From assembly GCF_002933275.1 (NCBI RefSeq), contig NZ_PSSX01000006.1:124001-188000 (forward strand): a stretch of 64,000 nt of DNA, read 5' to 3'. The stretch comes from Marinobacter maroccanus (lineage in GTDB: Bacteria; Pseudomonadota; Gammaproteobacteria; Pseudomonadales; Oleiphilaceae). Positions 53,908 through 63,947 of this stretch are shown one piece after another. Both the position numbers and the translations under genes were made by a program. The notes below the pieces were generated by a model. It did no database searches. It was not told the DNA's origin and worked only from the letters and a program-made list of their open reading frames with translations. The stretch's first letter is position 1. Every line of letters starts with the position of its first letter.

Positions 53908-55848
53908 ATGTCACTCAGTTTTATCCGGCGGCTGATCTCAAGCCGCCTTCTCCGACCGGTATTCATCGTTCTGGTGGTCGCCGGTCTGGTTCAGGTTGTG
54001 GTCAGCCAGTGGCTGATTTCCAGTCAGGTGGAGCGCCTGGTCAACACGGCGGGGTCTGCCCTTGAGGCCAGCAGCCAACAGGTCAGCGCCTCATTCGGGG
54101 ATACCCGTGAGGATGTCCGAACCCGCCTGGAGACCATGCGGCAGAAGACCACCGAGGAACTCTCCGCCGAACTCACCCGCCAGCAAACCGCACAACAGGA
54201 GCGCGTTGCCGGCAACGTTCGAACCGCTGTCATGGCTGAGGCCCAGGGCCTGGCCGATGTGCTGGCTGCCGTCGCCGCTCCGCTGATCTGGGATCGGGAT
54301 GTACCCCGCCTGACCGATCTGGTGGAACTGGCCGACGCCCGGGAATCTGTGCTGTTCGCGGTTTACTACGACCAGTACGGTGATCGACTTACCCGCTATG
54401 TGGATCGCACCGATGACCGGGTGCGCACCTTAATGGAGCAGGGCGAAGGCCGTGGTGCGGCAAATAAGGTCCTGGATGCGGCAAGTCGTGACCCCAATGT
54501 CGTGATCATCACTGCTGATATTGCACCCCAGGGTTCCGCCATAGGCCAGCTGAAACTTGGATTGTCCCTGGAAGGCATCAATCGGGACCTGTCCGCTCTG
54601 GAAGAGGAATTCAGTGCCACCATCACCGGCAGCATTGATGCCCTTCGCGACACCCTGGAGGCGGAAACCGATCAGGTGAACCAGCGCCTTCAGCAGCAGC
54701 TGGCCGGCATGGATTCCGACACTCGCTCCAGAATCCAGAGCACGGTGGAGGCGCTGAATGCCGAGGCTTCAAGCCTCTCCGCCAACCTCAGTATGCTGGC
54801 GATTGGCTCCGTGGTGGTTCTGATTCTATTGGTGGCATTGGTGCTGGGCGGAGGCCTTCTTCCACGAGTGTTCCGTTTGAGCTCGGCGATCTGGGGCATC
54901 GCCGATGGCGAGGCCGATCTCACCCGCCGGGTATCCATGAAAGGCAAGGATGAACTCACCGAGATGGCCCAGGGCGTGAACCGCTTTATTGCCCGAATCC
55001 AGGAGCTGGTCTCGGAAGTCAAAGAGTCGGCCGAATCGGCCGCCGGCCAGGCCCAGGCTCAGGGCGACATAAGCCGCAGTGCCGTGGCCGCGGTGAATCG
55101 CCAGGAGCAGGACGTGGCCGAGGTATCCGGCACCATGGAAGCCATGTCCCGCAGTATTTCCGAGGTGGCGGAAAACATTCAGGACATCGCCGGCTCCGTC
55201 AGCAATGTCAGTTCGGAGAGCGAGGCTACAGCGGGCATCTCCCGGGAAGTGCGAAGCCGACTGGATCAGGTGGTTCGTAACGTTGAACAGGCAGTAGAGG
55301 CCGTTAATCAGCTGGACCACCAGAGCAAGGAAATCGGATCTGTGCTGTCGGTGATTGGTGCCATTGCAGAGCAGACCAACCTGCTGGCACTGAACGCCGC
55401 CATTGAGGCTGCCCGCGCCGGGGAATCCGGACGGGGCTTCGCCGTGGTGGCCGATGAGGTCCGCACTCTGGCAAGCCGAACCCAGGAATCCACCACCGAA
55501 ATCCAGTCCATCATCGAACGCCTGCAGAAGGGCAGTCGACAGGCGGTCAGCGCTATCGGTGAGGTTTCCGGCCAGGTTGCGGAATCCTCCTCGGAGTTCC
55601 GCCGGGCCGATGAACACTTCGATCGGATCAACCAGTTGCTCAGCAGCCTTCAGGATCGTGCCCTGGCGATTTCGTCCGTGGCAGAAGAGCAGGGCCGGCA
55701 TGCCAGTGAGGTCAGCGTGAGCGTGAGTGATATCGCCGGTTCTTCCCGCCAGACGGTTGAAGCCATTGAGAGCTCCGATGAGGCCAGCGGCCAGATTGCC
55801 CGGACACTGACCTCGTTGAAGGATAAAGCCTCACAGTTCCAGGTTTAG
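53908..55848 (+). CDS. Methyl-accepting chemotaxis protein
   Basis: A 646-aa chemoreceptor. TM1 at about 15-35, a periplasmic sensor of about 260 residues without a recognised fold, TM2 near 295-317 ([20 protein letters not shown]), a HAMP region, and a cytoplasmic signalling hairpin with the invariant tip [35 protein letters not shown]. It should talk to CheA/CheW. Ligand unknown. Ends with a four-base overlap of the convergent nitronate monooxygenase gene. Confidence 0.95.
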   Translation: MSLSFIRRLISSRLLRPVFIVLVVAGLVQVVVSQWLISSQVERLVNTAGSALEASSQQVSASFGDTREDVRTRLETMRQKTTEELSAELTRQQTAQQERVAGNVRTAVMAEAQGLADVLAAVAAPLIWDRDVPRLTDLVELADARESVLFAVYYDQYGDRLTRYVDRTDDRVRTLMEQGEGRGAANKVLDAASRDPNVVIITADIAPQGSAIGQLKLGLSLEGINRDLSALEEEFSATITGSIDALRDTLEAETDQVNQRLQQQLAGMDSDTRSRIQSTVEALNAEASSLSANLSMLAIGSVVVLILLVALVLGGGLLPRVFRLSSAIWGIADGEADLTRRVSMKGKDELTEMAQGVNRFIARIQELVSEVKESAESAAGQAQAQGDISRSAVAAVNRQEQDVAEVSGTMEAMSRSISEVAENIQDIAGSVSNVSSESEATAGISREVRSRLDQVVRNVEQAVEAVNQLDHQSKEIGSVLSVIGAIAEQTNLLALNAAIEAARAGESGRGFAVVADEVRTLASRTQESTTEIQSIIERLQKGSRQAVSAIGEVSGQVAESSSEFRRADEHFDRINQLLSSLQDRALAISSVAEEQGRHASEVSVSVSDIAGSSRQTVEAIESSDEASGQIARTLTSLKDKASQFQV

Positions 55849-56819
55849 GAACCTGAAGATAGCAGGCGCTCCCGGGCGTTTCTGTATTCGTCGGTCAGTC
55901 GGTTCACCAGATCCGGGACGGTCAGCACGTCGTGGATCTGGCTGACCCCCTGGCCTGCGGACCACACGGTTTTCCAGGCCTTGGCTTCATCGTCAATGGG
56001 CTTCAGTTTTTCCCCGTAGTTGATCTCGCCGGCCTGGTTTAATTTGTCCATCGGGAAGCCGGCCGCTTCCAGGCTCTGGCGCATGAAGCTGGCGGGTACA
56101 CCAGATACCGCCGGTGTATGAATAATGTCGCCAGACACTGCCTCGATGATCATGTTCCGGTAGGCTTCGTCCGCCTGGGACTCGAACGTGTTGATAAAAC
56201 GTGTGCCCAGGTAGGCCAGGTCCGCGCCCAGGGCCTGGGCCGCGAGCAGGTCCTCGCCATGGGACAGCCCGCCGGCGAGCAGAATGGTGCCATCAAAGAC
56301 TTCCCGGATTTCATGCACCAGAACGAACGGGTTGATGGTGCCAGCATGGCCACCGGCACCCGCCGCCACGGCGATGATGCCGTCAACCCCCGCCTCCGCT
56401 GCCTTGCGGGCATGCTTTTGGTTGGTCACGTCATGGAACACCACACCGCCGTAGCTGTGCACCGCCTCCACTACCTGGCTGGCGGCGCCCAGGGAGGTAA
56501 TGATGATGGGGACCTGGTGCTTTACGCACAGCTCCAGATCCGCCTGCCAGCGCGGATTGGTCCGGTGCACGATCAGGTTAACGGCGTAGGGCGCCGTTGT
56601 GACATCCGGATTCGTACTTCGAAAGGCTGCCAACTCTTCATTCATCTGGATCAGCCAGTCTTCAAAGCCTTCGCTGGACCGCTGGTTCAAAGCCGGGAAA
56701 CTGCCAACGATGCCCTGCTTGCAGCAGGCAAGCGCCAGTTCCGGGCCAGAGATCAGGAACATGGGTGCGGCCACCAGAGGCAGTGAGAGGGAGTCTTTCA
56801 GGGAAGCGGGCAACGGCAT
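55845..56819 (-). CDS. Nitronate monooxygenase (2-nitropropane dioxygenase family)
   Basis: A 324-aa FMN TIM-barrel enzyme. [32 protein letters not shown] at the N-terminus, [15 protein letters not shown] and [29 protein letters not shown] are the family's flavin and substrate blocks. It oxidises nitronates such as propionate-3-nitronate. ATG 56819 after AAGGAATCCTC. Confidence 0.93.
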   Translation of the reverse strand: MPLPASLKDSLSLPLVAAPMFLISGPELALACCKQGIVGSFPALNQRSSEGFEDWLIQMNEELAAFRSTNPDVTTAPYAVNLIVHRTNPRWQADLELCVKHQVPIIITSLGAASQVVEAVHSYGGVVFHDVTNQKHARKAAEAGVDGIIAVAAGAGGHAGTINPFVLVHEIREVFDGTILLAGGLSHGEDLLAAQALGADLAYLGTRFINTFESQADEAYRNMIIEAVSGDIIHTPAVSGVPASFMRQSLEAAGFPMDKLNQAGEINYGEKLKPIDDEAKAWKTVWSAGQGVSQIHDVLTVPDLVNRLTDEYRNARERLLSSGS

Positions 56820-56945
56820 GAGGATTCCTTAATTTTTGTTGGAACTTTTGTAGGATATAAAGGATCTTAGCGTGCCACGCCCGATCTGAAAACGGTCGCG
56901 ACCTAATTAATTCCGGAAACCAGAAACACAATAAGGAGTCCCTCC

Positions 56946-57677
56946 ATGGGTGAAGCAAAACGTCGCAAGGAAACCGGCGCACCACCTCCCAGAAAAGCAA
57001 AGTCCAACAAGCCGCTGTATGCAGGCATTGGTCTGCTGGTTCTGGCCGCCGTGCTTCTCGGTGTCTTTTTCCTGACCGCAGCACCCGAACCGAGCTCTGA
57101 CGAACTGCCCGTCGCCGCGCCCAATGCCGACGAGTTCCCTGCCCAACTGGACCAGTACGGTGTCTCTGTAGGCCCAGAGAATGCCCCGGTAGTGGTGCGT
57201 GAATTTGCCGATTACCAGTGTCCTGCCTGCGGCAGCTTTTCCTCCGCCAGCAAGCAACTGAAGCAGGAATACGTGGACGCAGGCAAAGTTCGCTTCGTCT
57301 ACTTTGATCTGCCACTGCAGCAGCATCAGAACGCGATGCCAGCCGCCCAGGCAGCCCGCTGCGCCGGGGATCAGGACGCCTACTGGCCCATGCACGATCG
57401 CCTGTACGATTCCCAGGCCGAGTGGAGCGGCTCGAACGATCCGGTTGCCACCTTCACCCGTTACGCCGGTGATCTGGGCCTGGAGGAGCGTCGCTTTCGC
57501 CGTTGTATGACCACCGAACTGCACCGGGAAGCCGTCGAGCAGAGCCGCCAGGTGGCCATGCAGCTTAGGGTAACCAGCACGCCCACCGTTCTGGTAGATA
57601 ACATTCGCCTGACCCGGCCGGGCTGGGGTCAACTTTCGGCCGTGGTTGAGCGTGAGCTGGCCAGTGAGGCGGACTGA
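56946..57677 (+). CDS. Membrane-anchored DsbA-family thioredoxin-like protein
   Basis: A 243-aa protein. Basic N-terminus, a single transmembrane anchor at about 24-44, a short linker, and a DsbA/DSBA-like thioredoxin domain with catalytic CPAC (YQCPACGSF) and a cis-Pro loop TSTPTVLVDN. Faces the periplasm and probably handles disulfide exchange; similar to BdbD/SCO-associated DsbA proteins. The ATG follows AAGGAGTCCCTCC. Confidence 0.9.
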   Translation: MGEAKRRKETGAPPPRKAKSNKPLYAGIGLLVLAAVLLGVFFLTAAPEPSSDELPVAAPNADEFPAQLDQYGVSVGPENAPVVVREFADYQCPACGSFSSASKQLKQEYVDAGKVRFVYFDLPLQQHQNAMPAAQAARCAGDQDAYWPMHDRLYDSQAEWSGSNDPVATFTRYAGDLGLEERRFRRCMTTELHREAVEQSRQVAMQLRVTSTPTVLVDNIRLTRPGWGQLSAVVERELASEAD

Positions 57678-57700
57678 TGCTGCGTAACCCCGCACTTGAT

Positions 57701-57744
57701 CCTGAGCCTGAGTTGGTTAAAATTTGCGCCCTCTCAGGCTCAGG
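57701..57744. repeat. 12-bp inverted repeat upstream of trhO
   Basis: CCTGAGCCTGAG and CTCAGGCTCAGG are exact reverse complements around a 20-nt AT-rich loop. Lies between the DsbA-like gene and trhO; could terminate the former or regulate the latter. Confidence 0.5.
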
Positions 57745-57812
57745 CCTCTGAGACGTTCCAACAGTCCCGAAACCATGCTCCGGATTTACGGTCCGGCCCG
57801 CAGGAGAAAATG

Positions 57813-58820
57813 ATGAGCAACAACGTTGTTGTCTGCGCACTGTACAAGTTTGCAGTCCTGAATGATTACAAATCCCTCCGCCAGCCGCTGCTGGACCTGA
57901 TGCTCGAGAAAGACGTGCACGGCACTTTGCTGCTGGCGCGCGAGGGCATCAACGGCACCATTGCCGGCAGCCGGGAAGGCATTGATGCCGTGAAAGCCTG
58001 GATCGCCAGCGACGAGCGGTTCGACGGCATTGATTACAAAGAGTCCTTTGTCGACATCCAGCCGTTTAAACGCACCAAAGTGAAGCTCAAGAAAGAGATC
58101 GTCACCATGGGTGTGGACGGTATCGATCCGAAGCGCATTGTTGGCACGTATGTGGATCCTAAAGAGTGGAACGATCTGATTTCCGATCCGGATGTGGTGC
58201 TGGTGGACACCCGTAACCAGTACGAAGTTGAAATCGGCACCTTCAAGAATGCCGTCAATCCGGCCACTGATACCTTCCGGGAGTTCCCGGAATACGTGAA
58301 ACAGAACCTGGATCCCTCGAAGCACAAGAAGGTGGCGATGTTCTGTACCGGCGGCATCCGTTGCGAGAAATCCACCGCGTATCTGAAGGAACAGGGTTTC
58401 GAGGAGGTCTATCACCTCAAGGGCGGCATCCTGAAATACCTGGAAGAGGTGCCGGAAGAACAGAGCCTGTGGCACGGAGAGTGCTTTGTGTTTGATGACC
58501 GGGTAACGGTCAACCATCGGCTGGAGCGCGGCGATTACGACCAGTGCCATGCCTGCCGCCGACCGATTACCGAGGAAGACAAACAGCGCCCCGAGTATGA
58601 ACAGGGCGTGAGCTGCCATCAATGTATTGATTCGCTGACCGAAGAGCAGAAAGCCCGGTTTGCCGAGCGTGAACGTCAGATGCGCCTGGCGGAGGAGCGG
58701 GGCGAAGCTCACGTGGGCGGAGAAGCCGCGCGCATCATTGCCGAGCGCAAGGCCCGGAAAAAGGCTGAAAGAGAACGTCAGGCCCGGAAAAGCCTGGAAG
58801 GTGAACTCGGTGTCAGATGA
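57813..58820 (+). CDS. trhO: tRNA uridine(34) hydroxylase TrhO (YceA), rhodanese domain
   Basis: A 335-aa protein: N-terminal UPF0176/acylphosphatase-like domain, a rhodanese domain ([14 protein letters not shown], catalytic Cys in [12 protein letters not shown]), and a zinc-like Cys pairs region ([14 protein letters not shown]). It hydroxylates U34 of some tRNAs (5-hydroxyuridine) in an oxygen-dependent way. ATG 57813 with CAGGAG upstream. The last codons and stop codon lie inside a GGGGTCAGATGAA palindromic repeat, so an element may have replaced the original 3' end. Confidence 0.94.
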   Translation: MSNNVVVCALYKFAVLNDYKSLRQPLLDLMLEKDVHGTLLLAREGINGTIAGSREGIDAVKAWIASDERFDGIDYKESFVDIQPFKRTKVKLKKEIVTMGVDGIDPKRIVGTYVDPKEWNDLISDPDVVLVDTRNQYEVEIGTFKNAVNPATDTFREFPEYVKQNLDPSKHKKVAMFCTGGIRCEKSTAYLKEQGFEEVYHLKGGILKYLEEVPEEQSLWHGECFVFDDRVTVNHRLERGDYDQCHACRRPITEEDKQRPEYEQGVSCHQCIDSLTEEQKARFAERERQMRLAEERGEAHVGGEAARIIAERKARKKAERERQARKSLEGELGVR

Positions 58821-58837
58821 AAAGTTCATCTGACCCC
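58809..58837. repeat. GGGGTCAGATGAA palindromic repeat, copy 2
   Basis: GGTGTCAGATGAA-AAG-TTCATCTGACCCC; one mismatch to copy 1. It starts inside trhO and supplies its TGA at 58818-58820. Followed by CTTTTC. Confidence 0.8.
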
Positions 58838-58857
58838 CTTTTCAGAAAGGAGGCTTC

Positions 58858-59589
58858 ATGGATTTACGACAGGCTGTAGCCATTGCCGCAGTTGCTATCG
58901 CGCCCTTTGCAGGTGCGCAGGAAGCAGACAACTGGAAGGGCGAAACCGAACTGGGTGTGTTGATTACCTCTGGCAATACCGAAGAGACCAACATCAAGGG
59001 TCGCCTGGGTCTGATCCATGAAGTCGAAACCTGGCGCAACACCGGTGAATTCCGCACCAATTATTCCGAGACAGACAACCAGACCACGGCCGAGAAATAT
59101 CAGGCCGCGCTGGAGACGGATTACAAGTTCGCCGAGAATCAGTACTGGTTTCTCCGTGGCTCCTACGAGGACGACCGCTTCTCCGGCTACGATTTCGAAT
59201 CTTCAGTGACTACTGGTTATGGAAACCGGGTCTGGAATTCAGGAGATCGCTCCTTCCTCGATCTCTCAGTCGGTGGCGGTTACCGCTACAACAAACTGGA
59301 CATGGTGAATGCCCAGGGCGAGGATGCCGAAGAAGAGGCCATCGCCCGTCTGGCAGGCCAGTTTGATTACGCACTGTCGGAAAACTCTCTGTTCCGCCAG
59401 AAGCTGAGCACGGAAATCGGCCTGGATGAGAACAACACGGTGACCGAATCGGAAACGTCCCTGCAGGCGAACGTGGTGGGAAATCTCTCCATGAAGGCGG
59501 CGTTCCGGATCAAGCATCTGTCGGATCCGCCCGCAGGCTCTGAAGATACCGACACGGAAACCTCGCTCTCGCTTATCTACGGTTTCTGA
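58858..59589 (+). CDS. DUF481 family outer-membrane protein
   Basis: A 243-aa protein with a signal peptide ending near GAQE and a beta-barrel body of alternating aromatic/hydrophobic strands (WKGETELGVLITSGNTEETNIKGRLGLIHE, typical DUF481; SLSLIYGF end). DUF481 proteins are YdiY-like salt-induced outer-membrane proteins. ATG 58858 after AAAGGAGGCTTC. Confidence 0.92.
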   Translation: MDLRQAVAIAAVAIAPFAGAQEADNWKGETELGVLITSGNTEETNIKGRLGLIHEVETWRNTGEFRTNYSETDNQTTAEKYQAALETDYKFAENQYWFLRGSYEDDRFSGYDFESSVTTGYGNRVWNSGDRSFLDLSVGGGYRYNKLDMVNAQGEDAEEEAIARLAGQFDYALSENSLFRQKLSTEIGLDENNTVTESETSLQANVVGNLSMKAAFRIKHLSDPPAGSEDTDTETSLSLIYGF

Positions 59590-59621
59590 TCGAATTCTCG
59601 AACCTGGGGTGAAATGAAAAA

Positions 59622-59650
59622 GGGGTCAGATGACATTTTCATCTGACCCC
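59622..59650. repeat. GGGGTCAGATGA palindromic repeat, copy 3, possibly acting as bidirectional terminator
   Basis: GGGGTCAGATGA-CATTT-TCATCTGACCCC, perfect 12-bp arms, flanked by AAAAA and GATTTT. It sits between two convergent genes (stops at 59589 and 59655), the expected place for a shared terminator. Confidence 0.8.
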
Positions 59651-59654
59651 GATT

Positions 59655-60602
59655 TTAGACGTTGTTCCTGAGGCCGAGCTCATCCGGGTAAGGCGTGAGA
59701 TACTGCTGGGCATGCAGGTAGTCCACCGGTTCCCTGCGCTGAGCCATGCGCAGCAGGGTCATCGGCACTACCAAAGGCACCTCTCCCCGGCGGTAAGCTT
59801 CCATCTGTTCCATCAGTACCTTGCGATCTTCATCACCCATGGAATCCCTGAGATAGCCCATCAGGTGCTGCATGGCGTTCATGTGAGAACCCCGGCTCAC
59901 CTTCTTGCTCATGGCCTCCATGAACAGGTGAATGTAGCGCTCGGCAATGTCTTCAAGTGGTTCGGATTTCAGATCGCCAAGCATGGGGCCGAGCTGGCGG
60001 TAAATCTTTTCCGAGTGAGCGAGAAGCTGGAACTTGTGCCGGGTGTGGAACTCGATCAGCGCCTTGGCTGAGCGCTGGTCGCCGGCGACATTCTGCATCC
60101 AGTCGTCGTAGGCGAAAACCCGTTCAATGAAGTTTTCCCGGATCATGTCATCATTGAGGCGCCCTTCCTCCTCCACCGGCATCATCGGGTAGGCTTTCAG
60201 CAGTGCCTCGGCAAACATGCCCCGGCCATCCCGGCGGATCACGTTGCCATCCTCGTTGTGTACCTTGATCCGCTCCATGCCACAGCTGGGGGACTTTGCC
60301 ATCAGGATGTAGCCGCGCAGGTTCGCCAGGGTAGGCATGATCTGGTCGATAAAACCCTGCATGGCGTCGGTATGGTCCGCCGCCCCTTTGGTTTCAATCA
60401 GGCGCAGGCCATCACTGTACTCGCGCAGGTGGATGGCGGGCCGGGGCACGCCAAGACCGGCTTCCAGCTCCGGGCAGATGGAGCGGAAGTCAAAGTGCTT
60501 TGAAAGCACCTGGGTGCAGTAGCGGGAATGTTTATGGCCGCCATCATGGCGAACTTCCTTGCCTAGCAGGCAGGTGCTGATTCCGACGGGGATGCCGCTC
60601 AC
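59655..60602 (-). CDS. DUF523 and DUF1722 domain protein (YbgA-like)
   Basis: A 315-aa cytoplasmic protein. The N-terminal DUF523 part begins IPVGISTCLLGKEVRHDGGHK with conserved CxLG and later LMAKSPSCGMERIKV; the C-terminal DUF1722 part is helical. E. coli YbgA pairs with photolyase genes in some genomes; none is near here. Function unknown; possible metal or Fe-S site from the cysteines. Ends beside the copy-3 palindrome. Confidence 0.92.
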   Translation of the reverse strand: MSGIPVGISTCLLGKEVRHDGGHKHSRYCTQVLSKHFDFRSICPELEAGLGVPRPAIHLREYSDGLRLIETKGAADHTDAMQGFIDQIMPTLANLRGYILMAKSPSCGMERIKVHNEDGNVIRRDGRGMFAEALLKAYPMMPVEEEGRLNDDMIRENFIERVFAYDDWMQNVAGDQRSAKALIEFHTRHKFQLLAHSEKIYRQLGPMLGDLKSEPLEDIAERYIHLFMEAMSKKVSRGSHMNAMQHLMGYLRDSMGDEDRKVLMEQMEAYRRGEVPLVVPMTLLRMAQRREPVDYLHAQQYLTPYPDELGLRNNV

Positions 60603-60705
60603 GTTAGTCTCCGATAATTCAGTCGGTCCGATGCCTAAAACTGTCTTTGTGATACGTGAATTCAGTCTAGCCCGATCAGGCCGCCGCGAAAAACCGTAAC
60701 CCTAC

Positions 60706-62949
60706 CTATTCGGGTTGGCTTGCCGAGCCTTTCCGTTTCTTGGCAAACATGGCCAGGGTAGTGGCGTAAATGGTGCGAACATCACTGGCAAACTGCTCCA
60801 CGGAATAGTCCCTGGCAAACTCCAGGGCCTGTGAGGAAAGTTTGTCACGCAGTTCGTCGTCTTCCAGCAGCTTTTTGACCTGCGCCCGCCACTGGTCCTG
60901 TTTCTCCGGCGTCTTGAAGCCGTTGAACCCGTGCCGGACCACGTCTTCAATACCACTGGAGCGAACCGCTACCACCGGTAAGCCGGCCGCCATGGCCTCC
61001 AGGATTACCATGCCCTGGGTTTCAGAGATCGAGGCAAACAGGAAGGCATCACCCAGACGGTACCAGATGGCCATTTCGTCCGGCGGAACGGCGCCGACCA
61101 GGGTGAAGTGTTGTTGAAGCCCAAGGTCTTCGATCTTCTTCTGCAGCCGGTCTTTCTGGTGGCCATCGCCGATCATCAGGAACCGGAACGGCACGTCGGT
61201 TTCCCGTCTCAAGGCATCAATGGCCTCAATCATGAAGTCGATATTTTTCTCGTTGGAGATTCGGGAAACGCTGACGAATACTTTCTCATTCTTCAACTGC
61301 AGCTTCTCCCGCAGTTCCTCGACGTCCTTCTCCTGAACCTCCTGGAATTTGTGGTATTCGATGCCCGTGGGCTGTACGAAAGTCGGTGTTTTTACCCCGA
61401 TCATGCGCAGGTATTCCTCGGTGGAGTAGGTCGGCACAATCACCCCGTCGCACTTGTTGGCAAAGCGCTTGATCAGGGCGTGGGAGATCAGGTTCCGGAA
61501 CAGCATGCCCGGCAGTGGCACAAAGTGGGCGTAGTGCTCCAGACGGGTATGGTAGGTATATATGGCCGGTATCCGGAGCGTGCGCGCCACAAACAGTCCC
61601 AGCGACCCCAGCCAGAACGGATGATGCAGGTGGATGATATCCGGCTTGAACGCCCGGACCCGCTTGCGGATCCGGCCCAGAAAAATATTGGCCAGCCGGA
61701 ATTCCCGCTTCTCTCCCATGGCCAGAAGTGAGGGGACCCTCAGCACGTGGGACTCGGTCTCAGACTGGCCCTTGTAACGGGGTGCCACCACAAGCAGTTT
61801 GTCGCCCAGCGCCTCCAGACCCAGCCGCAGGCGTTCAATCGAAATCGGCACACCCCCGATAAAGGGCAGGTAGTTATTGGTAAACATGGCTACCCGCATC
61901 GGTTTTTCGAGCCAGGGGGCCGGGTCCAGATCGTAGTCCGGGTAATAGTCCTTGCCGATGAAAATGGCGCCGTACAGCTTGATGGCAATGGCCGCAAACA
62001 CGGCGACGATCAGAATAAAGTTGAGGTAACCGGTGTAGAACAGGGAGTAGATAAAGAACCACAGGCTTTCCAGACGCTTCAGAACCGGGTGCTGGCCCAC
62101 CTCCAGGCGCTGAAGGCTATGTGTTACCTCGCCATCCGCGTCCACATTCACCCGCACGTAGTGATAGAAACTGGTGTCGTTGTTCATGACCAGGCCACCG
62201 CCGCCGCCCGTGGTAACAAACGTGGTGTCTCCTGCCGTCTTTTCCGAATAGAGCGAAAGGTTGGCGGAAAACACCCGGTCAACGTCATGCTCTTCGATGG
62301 CCTGGAGCAATGCGTCCCGGAACTCGGGCGGCGCCAGGTAATCTTCCCTCTGGTCGAACGGTGCATTCTCGTCCGGGCGCAGGGGAGGGTGGCCAATGAA
62401 CAGGATCCTCGCCTTCGAAGTGTCCTGGGCCAGCAGATCCTTCAGCCAGCGGATCTGCCAGCGCCAGGGGGTTTTCCCGGTGCTGTCCAGGAAAATCAGC
62501 CGGCTGCTTCCAGCCTCAATGCTGAAGAAGTGAGGGCCGAAATGATCGTAGAAGCGGAAACTGCCAAAGTCCTCATACTCGTGGGCGCCGAAGGTCAGCA
62601 GGTAGGGAATCTCCAGATGGCTCAGGGTGCCGTACAGGGCCCGGAACTTGTCTTCGCCGCCGCCACTGACCGCGTTACCGGCCGAAACCAGAAAATCGAG
62701 GCCGGAACGGTTCAGTTCCGGAATAATACGGTCTTCGAAAATCCCCACCGAGTTGTTGATGTTGCCCACCACCGCAAAGCTGAACGGCTCTCCGGGTTCA
62801 AGCTTCTGATGGATCTGCTCTACCTGTTCGGTATGAACGCCCTCGAAATCCTCCGTGAACAGGTTCAGATAGGTCTTGTAGCCGACCAGCAGCACTACCA
62901 CCAGCAGGCACAGATAGAACAGAAGCTTGAGTGGGTTGCGGAAAATCAT
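60706..62949 (-). CDS. Fused metallophosphoesterase-like and GT4 glycosyltransferase membrane protein
   Basis: A 747-aa fusion. Residues 9-28 form a membrane anchor, about 55-285 a calcineurin-like domain, about 297-330 a second membrane stretch, and 351-747 a GT4 glycosyltransferase (MRVAMFTNNYLPFIGGVPISIERL, then FASISETQGMVILEAMAAGLPVVA with the ExxGxxxxEAM-type donor site). The phosphoesterase motifs look degenerate: VVGNIN replaces DxH, GN92 replaces GD, GAHE (121-124) replaces GNHE; a GHPP remains at 186. So hydrolysis is doubtful. Architecture resembles membrane glycolipid enzymes acting on lipid carriers. The upstream flippase-like gene overlaps by four bases. Confidence 0.85.
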   Translation of the reverse strand: MIFRNPLKLLFYLCLLVVVLLVGYKTYLNLFTEDFEGVHTEQVEQIHQKLEPGEPFSFAVVGNINNSVGIFEDRIIPELNRSGLDFLVSAGNAVSGGGEDKFRALYGTLSHLEIPYLLTFGAHEYEDFGSFRFYDHFGPHFFSIEAGSSRLIFLDSTGKTPWRWQIRWLKDLLAQDTSKARILFIGHPPLRPDENAPFDQREDYLAPPEFRDALLQAIEEHDVDRVFSANLSLYSEKTAGDTTFVTTGGGGGLVMNNDTSFYHYVRVNVDADGEVTHSLQRLEVGQHPVLKRLESLWFFIYSLFYTGYLNFILIVAVFAAIAIKLYGAIFIGKDYYPDYDLDPAPWLEKPMRVAMFTNNYLPFIGGVPISIERLRLGLEALGDKLLVVAPRYKGQSETESHVLRVPSLLAMGEKREFRLANIFLGRIRKRVRAFKPDIIHLHHPFWLGSLGLFVARTLRIPAIYTYHTRLEHYAHFVPLPGMLFRNLISHALIKRFANKCDGVIVPTYSTEEYLRMIGVKTPTFVQPTGIEYHKFQEVQEKDVEELREKLQLKNEKVFVSVSRISNEKNIDFMIEAIDALRRETDVPFRFLMIGDGHQKDRLQKKIEDLGLQQHFTLVGAVPPDEMAIWYRLGDAFLFASISETQGMVILEAMAAGLPVVAVRSSGIEDVVRHGFNGFKTPEKQDQWRAQVKKLLEDDELRDKLSSQALEFARDYSVEQFASDVRTIYATTLAMFAKKRKGSASQPE

Positions 62950-63947
62950 CCTGCCCTCCTGCGATTGGCAACAAGTTCCCTCTGCAGCACCACCAGTCCG
63001 ATGACCATGCCCAGGTAAATGGTCAACAGGCGCCAGCAGACAATAACCAGTATCAGGTGGTTACCGGAGAGGATATCCCGGAAAAAACTCCCGAAAATAC
63101 CCTCGGAAATCCCAGAAGCGCCTGGCGTGGGCGAAAAATACATAACGAAGGTGGTGACAACCAGCAGCCCCACCGACACCACATAGTCAACACTGTAGTC
63201 CAGGCTGTGCATCAGCAGCGCGGGGAAGCTGAACAGGCTGAGCAGAAAGACCGCAGTGAACAGAATAGATAGCCACACGAACACGGGGGCACCACGCAGG
63301 TAATCGCCAAAACTTCGGGAAAGCCGCAGCATCTCCCGGCGCGCCTTGAACTGCCAGCGCCGATGGCGGTGCTCACTGATCAGGTGAAGCCGGCGAGCGG
63401 TCCTGAGCAATCGGGTCAATGGGCCGATCAGCCAGCGGGTCCGGAACAGCAACACCAGGAAAAAGCCGAGGTACAGAACAATGAGAACTGCCAGTGCGGT
63501 GCCGATGTCGCCGACAATGGAATTGCCGTCCAGAGGCTTGAGTGTAAGCAGGAACACCGGCGTGAGCGAGAAAATGAACAGCACCGCCAGTACCGTTCGA
63601 ATCGTTGTTGCTGCCGTGGCCCTGCCAACCGGAACGCCATGCTGGCTCAGGAACCAGATCTGAGCGAAACCGCCCCCGGTGGCCATGGGCGTGACGTTGG
63701 AGAAAAACAGATTGATAAAGACCAGCCGGAACATCGCCGGCAATGGCAGCCGGTGCCCGAGCGCCCGCAGGGTAAAATACAGCCGAAGACCATCCGAGAT
63801 GAAATAAACCAGCAACAGGCCGGCCACCGATAACAGGGTTCCCGGGGCGATCAGCCTGGCATCGAAAGTAAGGGTGCGCTCGGCAAACAGATCGTAAACG
63901 GCATACAGCCCGGCAGCGGTAAGCGCCACAAACAACAGACTGAACAT
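62946..63947 (-). CDS. Flippase-like/UPF0104 membrane protein (lysylphosphatidylglycerol synthase TM type)
   Basis: A 333-aa multi-pass protein (about eight helices) resembling the AglD/MprF-N flippase-like domain: FFSNVTPMATGGGFAQIWFLSQHGV and YFSPTPGASGISEGIFGSFF are the characteristic substrate-site repeats. Start ATG 63947, with AAAAAGG upstream; the same frame is open to the window end (read as YSKRASGKRLA before the ATG), so the true start may lie beyond 64000. It overlaps the glycosyltransferase fusion by four bases (ATGA), suggesting a glycolipid-handling pair. Confidence 0.85.
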   Translation of the reverse strand: MFSLLFVALTAAGLYAVYDLFAERTLTFDARLIAPGTLLSVAGLLLVYFISDGLRLYFTLRALGHRLPLPAMFRLVFINLFFSNVTPMATGGGFAQIWFLSQHGVPVGRATAATTIRTVLAVLFIFSLTPVFLLTLKPLDGNSIVGDIGTALAVLIVLYLGFFLVLLFRTRWLIGPLTRLLRTARRLHLISEHRHRRWQFKARREMLRLSRSFGDYLRGAPVFVWLSILFTAVFLLSLFSFPALLMHSLDYSVDYVVSVGLLVVTTFVMYFSPTPGASGISEGIFGSFFRDILSGNHLILVIVCWRLLTIYLGMVIGLVVLQRELVANRRRAG

